A program made the translations under genes and the position numbers. Shown piece after piece: positions 60,619 through 64,000 of a DNA stretch of 64,000 nt. Location of the stretch: the NCBI GenBank assembly GCA_910586775.1, contig CAJUJN010000011.1, positions 1-64,000 of the forward strand, in the 5' to 3' direction. The notes under the pieces were generated by a model that searched no databases, was not told the DNA's origin, and saw only the letters and a program-made list of their open reading frames with translations. Within the stretch, counting starts at the first letter, position 1. The number at the start of each line of letters is the position of its first letter. This stretch comes from an uncultured Acetatifactor sp. GTDB lineage: Bacteria; Bacillota; Clostridia; Lachnospirales; Lachnospiraceae.

Positions 60619-62106
60619 ATGAAATGTCCTAATTGTGGATATGAAATGCCCGAGGGACTCCTGTATTGCGAACATTGCGGCGAGGACATTCACATAGTGC
60701 CGGATTTTGAGCCTGAACTGGAGCGGAACCTGGAAGAGACTATGGAGCAGGCAATCAGCGATGTCCTGGAGGAGCTGCATGAGGGTGTGGCCGGAGGAGA
60801 GGAAGAAGTACCGGGAGAGGAACCGGAACATGAAGAATACGAGAAAGATAACGGAAATATAATACATAAAAAAAGACTTTGGCCCAAAATATTGTTGGCA
60901 TTTGTGATTGTGCTTCTTGGTGCGGCGGGAGCTGTGGCATGGTATATATATGGTTACAACTCTGAAGAATACCAGGTGGAAAGGGCAATACAATATGTTA
61001 CACAGGGGAAGTATGATGAGGCAATTTCCTGTTATAACCGGGCGTTGGAACTTGATGAAGAGAATATCGAGCTGATATTCAGCCTGGCGGATGTCTATCT
61101 TCTGAAGAACAATAAAGTAGAATACGAATATCTTTTGCGGGAGATTGTGAGAAGTGATAAGGCTACGTCGGAGCAGTTAAACGGTGCCTACGGAAAGCTG
61201 ATTGCCATATACAGAGACAGGGAAGACTACCGGACGATTAACGAACTGTTGCTGGCAAGTCATGATGATGTCCTGCTTTCCACTTATCAGAATTATATTG
61301 TAAAGGTGCCTGAATTCAGTGTCAATGAGGGGTATTATACCAGCATACAGCCGTTGAAGCTGACGGCTGCCGGTTCAGGAAAGATATATTATACTTTGGA
61401 CGGAAGTGAGCCGACAGAGGAAAGCAGCCAGTATACGGCTCCCATTATTCTGGAAAGCGGCGACTATGTCGTAAAAGCATTTGTTGTCAATGAACGGGGA
61501 ATTGCCAGTGAAGTGGTGACAAAGGAATATCATATAGAAAATAAGGAAATCCTGCCGCCGGAGGTCAGCGCTATCAGCGGTGAGTACAATTTTCCGATGA
61601 ATGTGGAGATTACCAGCGATATCGAGGATGTGTACTATACGACAGACGGGAGTGACCCTACCTATGCATCCACAGCTTATACCGGGCCCATACCCATGCC
61701 CCTTGGAAGATCCCATTTTAAATTTGCGAAGATTGTGGGTGGGGTGACGGGTACTGTTGCGGAACGGACTTACCGGCTTGTTATGAATACGGAGTATACG
61801 CCGGAAGAGGCTGTGGAAGACGTGACGGAATATTCCATGTCAGTTGGAAAGATTTATGATATGGAAGGACATTTTGACGAGTCGGGAGATTCATATGTGT
61901 ACGAATATCTCTATGTGACAAACATTCAAAAAATTGACGATTTCTATGTAATCGTTGAGGTTTACAGGACGGCTGACGGAAATATGACGAGAACCGGAAA
62001 CAATTTTGCGGTTAATGCCTATACAGGAGTGCTTTTTAAGCTTCAGAGGGATGAGCGGGGCCGTCTGAGTCTGGTTGATTTAGAAGAAAATGAAGATTCT
62101 CCTTAA
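60619..62106 (+). CDS. Zinc-ribbon/TPR membrane protein with chitobiase-like C-terminal repeats
   Basis: A 495-residue protein. ATG 60619 is preferred because GAGG precedes it and the chain then starts MKCPNCGYEMPEGLLYCEHCG, a four-Cys zinc ribbon. An acidic region is followed by one membrane helix (ILLAFVIVLLGAAGAVAWYIYG, about 91-112). Outside are TPR-like helices (GKYDEAISCYNRALELD). Then come two FN3/CHB_HEX_C-like units (GKIYYTLDGSEPTEESSQYTAP; DVYYTTDGSDPTYASTAYTGP) and a C-terminal alpha-beta domain. Similar chains are common as uncharacterised surface proteins in Lachnospiraceae. The role is unknown, perhaps wall-glycan binding. Confidence 0.7.
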   Translation: MKCPNCGYEMPEGLLYCEHCGEDIHIVPDFEPELERNLEETMEQAISDVLEELHEGVAGGEEEVPGEEPEHEEYEKDNGNIIHKKRLWPKILLAFVIVLLGAAGAVAWYIYGYNSEEYQVERAIQYVTQGKYDEAISCYNRALELDEENIELIFSLADVYLLKNNKVEYEYLLREIVRSDKATSEQLNGAYGKLIAIYRDREDYRTINELLLASHDDVLLSTYQNYIVKVPEFSVNEGYYTSIQPLKLTAAGSGKIYYTLDGSEPTEESSQYTAPIILESGDYVVKAFVVNERGIASEVVTKEYHIENKEILPPEVSAISGEYNFPMNVEITSDIEDVYYTTDGSDPTYASTAYTGPIPMPLGRSHFKFAKIVGGVTGTVAERTYRLVMNTEYTPEEAVEDVTEYSMSVGKIYDMEGHFDESGDSYVYEYLYVTNIQKIDDFYVIVEVYRTADGNMTRTGNNFAVNAYTGVLFKLQRDERGRLSLVDLEENEDSP

Positions 62107-62127
62107 AGAGGAGCAGAGAGGTGGATT

Positions 62128-63003
62128 ATGTACAAGATTGTAAAGAAAGAAGAGTTGACCACGAACATTTTTCTCATGGATGTGGAAGCGGCAAGGGTAG
62201 CGAAAACATGTCAGCCGGGACAGTTTGTCATTGTGCGCACTGATCAGGAGGGAGAGCGGATTCCGCTGACCATCTGTGATTATGACCGGGATAAGGGAAC
62301 CGTGACAATCGTATTTCAGTGCATGGGTGCTGCTACCCATATGATGGCTGGATTAAAGGAAGGAGATGCTTTCCAGGATTTTGTGGGGCCGCTGGGATGT
62401 CCTTCGGAACTGGTGAAAGAAACACCTGAGGCGCTTCGGAAAAAGAAGATTCTGTTTGTGGCAGGCGGCGTAGGTGCTGCTCCTGTGTATCCCCAGGTGA
62501 AGTGGCTCCACGAAAACGGTGTAAATGCGGATGTAATTGTGGGCAGCAAGACGAAAGAACTGCTGATTCTGGAGAAAGAAATGGAAGCGGTAGCAGGGAA
62601 TCTCTACATAACCACAGACGACGGCTCTTACGGCAGAAGCGGTATGGTAACCCAGACCATTAAGGAACTGGTGGCGGAAGGGAAGCAGTACGATGTGTGT
62701 ATTGCCATCGGCCCCATGATCATGATGAAATTCGTATGTCTCCTTACAAAAGAACTGGGTATACCTACCGTAGTCAGTCTGAATCCCATTATGGTGGACG
62801 GCACGGGCATGTGCGGTGCCTGCCGTGTGACGGTGGACGGGAAAGTAAAGTTTGCCTGTGTGGACGGGCCGGAATTCGACGGGCATGCGGTGAATTTTGA
62901 CGAGGCCATGAGACGGCAGACACTCTATAAGACAGAGGAAGGCAGAGCCATGCTGAAGCTTCAGGAGGGGGATACCCACCACGGCGGATGCGGGAACTGC
63001 TGA
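62128..63003 (+). CDS. nfnA: NADH-dependent ferredoxin:NADP+ oxidoreductase subunit A
   Basis: A 291-residue flavoprotein subunit. The FAD-binding barrel (QPGQFVIVRTDQEGERIPLTICD) and NAD-binding part (ILFVAGGVGAAPVYPQVKWL, CIAIGPMIMMKFV) resemble the PyrK/Fpr type. The C-terminal GTGMCGACRVTVDGKVKFACVDGPEFD holds the [2Fe-2S] ligands. With NfnB it bifurcates electrons from NADPH to NAD+ and ferredoxin, or in reverse. It is also annotated as sulfide dehydrogenase subunit SudB. AGAGG upstream is adequate. A small gene intervenes before nfnB. Confidence 0.9.
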   Translation: MYKIVKKEELTTNIFLMDVEAARVAKTCQPGQFVIVRTDQEGERIPLTICDYDRDKGTVTIVFQCMGAATHMMAGLKEGDAFQDFVGPLGCPSELVKETPEALRKKKILFVAGGVGAAPVYPQVKWLHENGVNADVIVGSKTKELLILEKEMEAVAGNLYITTDDGSYGRSGMVTQTIKELVAEGKQYDVCIAIGPMIMMKFVCLLTKELGIPTVVSLNPIMVDGTGMCGACRVTVDGKVKFACVDGPEFDGHAVNFDEAMRRQTLYKTEEGRAMLKLQEGDTHHGGCGNC

Positions 63004-63006
63004 TAT

Positions 63007-63306
63007 ATGAAGAAATGGGTTGTGGAGGATTGGGAATTTATTGTAACAGTGCTGAAAGGGAAGGCTGCTGAATGCAGGCTGGGATTCGAGGAAGGCGACA
63101 GGTTTTATTGTCAATATGAAGTGCCTGCGGGTTTTTGTCCGAAGACGATGCCTGTACTGTATACACTATGTGAGATTATCAGATGCGGCGGAAATTTCAG
63201 TGCGAGAGGTTCTGACAAAGATGATGAAATTGACTTTGGCTGCGCGGACGGGGCTGTACAATTCCATCTTGAGGCCAGAAAGCTGACAGAACCGAAGGAT
63301 TCCTGA
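63007..63306 (+). CDS. TIGR04076-family small protein
   Basis: A 99-residue protein starting three bases after the nfnA stop. WEFIVTVLKGKAAECRLGFEEGDRFY, PAGFCPKTMPVLYTLCEIIRCGG and CADGAVQFHLEARKL match the pattern of the TIGR04076 family, cysteine-containing small proteins with no known activity. It is inserted between nfnA and nfnB and may be co-translated with them. Confidence 0.7.
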   Translation: MKKWVVEDWEFIVTVLKGKAAECRLGFEEGDRFYCQYEVPAGFCPKTMPVLYTLCEIIRCGGNFSARGSDKDDEIDFGCADGAVQFHLEARKLTEPKDS

Positions 63307-63401
63307 TGAAGTCGAAAGACTTTGTATGAAGTGGTGGCAAATTTTTGGACGAGAGTATGTATAGATGTGACAACAGAAAGGATTCGGAGGAACGATAATA
63401 A

Positions 63402-64000
63402 ATGGATGTTTTAACAAAGATCCCGGTAAGGGAGCAGGACGCGAAAGAGCGTGCTGCCAATTTCGAGGAAGTATGTCTGGGATATAATCAGGAAGAAGCC
63501 CAGGCCGAAGCGGTCAGATGCATTAACTGTAAAAATGCGCAGTGTGTAAAGGGGTGTCCGGTTGCGATTGACATTCCCGGCTTTATTCAGAAGGTAAAGG
63601 AAGGCAATATAGAGGAAGCGTATCAGGTTATCAGCAAGGACAGCGCGCTTCCGGCAGTCTGCGGGAGGGTATGCCCTCAGGAAACTCAGTGCGAGGGTAA
63701 GTGTATCCGCGGTATCAAGGGAGACCCCATTTCCATCGGCAAGCTGGAGCGTTTTGTGGCGGACTGGGCGAGAGAAAACGGAATCAAGCCCATTGTATCT
63801 GCCGGGAAAAAGGGGAAGAAGGTTGCCGTCATCGGTTCCGGCCCTGCAGGTCTGACCTGTGCCGGGGACCTGGCAAAAATGGGATATGATGTGACCATCT
63901 TTGAAGCCCTCCATGAGCCGGGCGGAGTATTGGTATACGGCATTCCGGAATTCCGCCTTCCGAAAAAGGCCGTTGTGGCTGAGGAGATCGAGAATGTAAA
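63402..64000 (+). CDS. nfnB: NfnB / glutamate synthase small-subunit-like protein (partial, right edge)
   Basis: The frame from ATG 63402 runs open to the window end (about 200 residues). GGAGG lies at 63386-63390. Cysteine motifs CINCKNAQCVKGCPVAIDIP and CGRVCPQETQCEGKCIRG bind [4Fe-4S] clusters, and VAVIGSGPAGLTCAGDLAKM with EPGGVLVYGIPEFRLPK is the FAD site. Next to nfnA it is the large subunit of the ferredoxin:NADP+ oxidoreductase, rather than glutamate synthase itself. Confidence 0.9.
   Translation, partial: MDVLTKIPVREQDAKERAANFEEVCLGYNQEEAQAEAVRCINCKNAQCVKGCPVAIDIPGFIQKVKEGNIEEAYQVISKDSALPAVCGRVCPQETQCEGKCIRGIKGDPISIGKLERFVADWARENGIKPIVSAGKKGKKVAVIGSGPAGLTCAGDLAKMGYDVTIFEALHEPGGVLVYGIPEFRLPKKAVVAEEIENV

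Overview
This window looks like part of a chromosome from a Gram-positive gut anaerobe of the Clostridia, most likely Lachnospiraceae. Supporting markers are the SCIFF ranthipeptide with its radical-SAM maturase beside a fused secDF, a Re-type citrate synthase-like gene with NADP-isocitrate dehydrogenase, Rex, formate-THF ligase, NfnAB, tepA-ftsK and a M56/BlaI pair. Strong GGAGG ribosome binding sites occur throughout and nearly all genes are on the + strand. No tRNA, rRNA or CRISPR array was seen.

Layout. 1-2.9 kb is an accessory scar: the 5' part of a DDE transposase gene running off the left edge, a pentapeptide-like protein and a broken LytTR response regulator. 2.9-7.3 kb holds a membrane-anchored SGNH esterase and a GH2 glycosidase. 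7.4-11.6 kb is scfA-scfB-secDF. 11.8-16.4 kb holds a BlaI-type regulator with an in-frame stop, its M56 sensor partner and a lipoprotein whose leader has been tandemly duplicated. 17.1-35.7 kb is a large cell-surface polymer locus: small HTH regulator, class B sortase, two LytR-CpsA-Psr ligases, glycosyltransferases, two proteins sharing an 'FLxRDG' domain, a Pro/Thr-repeat SH3 lipoprotein, an ABC exporter whose permease is fused to an extracytoplasmic cohesin-like domain and whose ATPase carries its own membrane anchor, a GT2-CDP-glycerol transferase and an acetyltransferase. The part from about 27.76 to 32.3 kb is visibly AT-rich and looks imported. 35.7-37.0 kb is a graveyard of duplicated HTH/sortase cassettes. 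37.2-39.4 kb has a MNT-HEPN pair and a ZIP transporter.

From 39.8 kb on the window is mostly core genome: ApgM; citrate synthase, GntR and isocitrate dehydrogenase (making 2-oxoglutarate); Rex and NAD(P)HX repair; a MazF toxin without an adjacent antitoxin; a CNNM/CorC protein; YebC; a membrane glycosyltransferase pair; TepA-FtsK; formate-THF ligase; a zinc-ribbon/TPR surface protein; and nfnA-TIGR04076-nfnB, the last running off the right edge.

The most unusual content is the polymer-export locus (cohesin-permease fusion, membrane-anchored ATPase, sortase B). It is preceded by about 420 bp of AT-rich DNA bounded by inverted copies of a roughly 40-bp palindrome, which could be an invertible promoter. 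Also unusual is a 91-93 bp two-hairpin repeat found twice, once between scfA and scfB and once between nnr and mazF.
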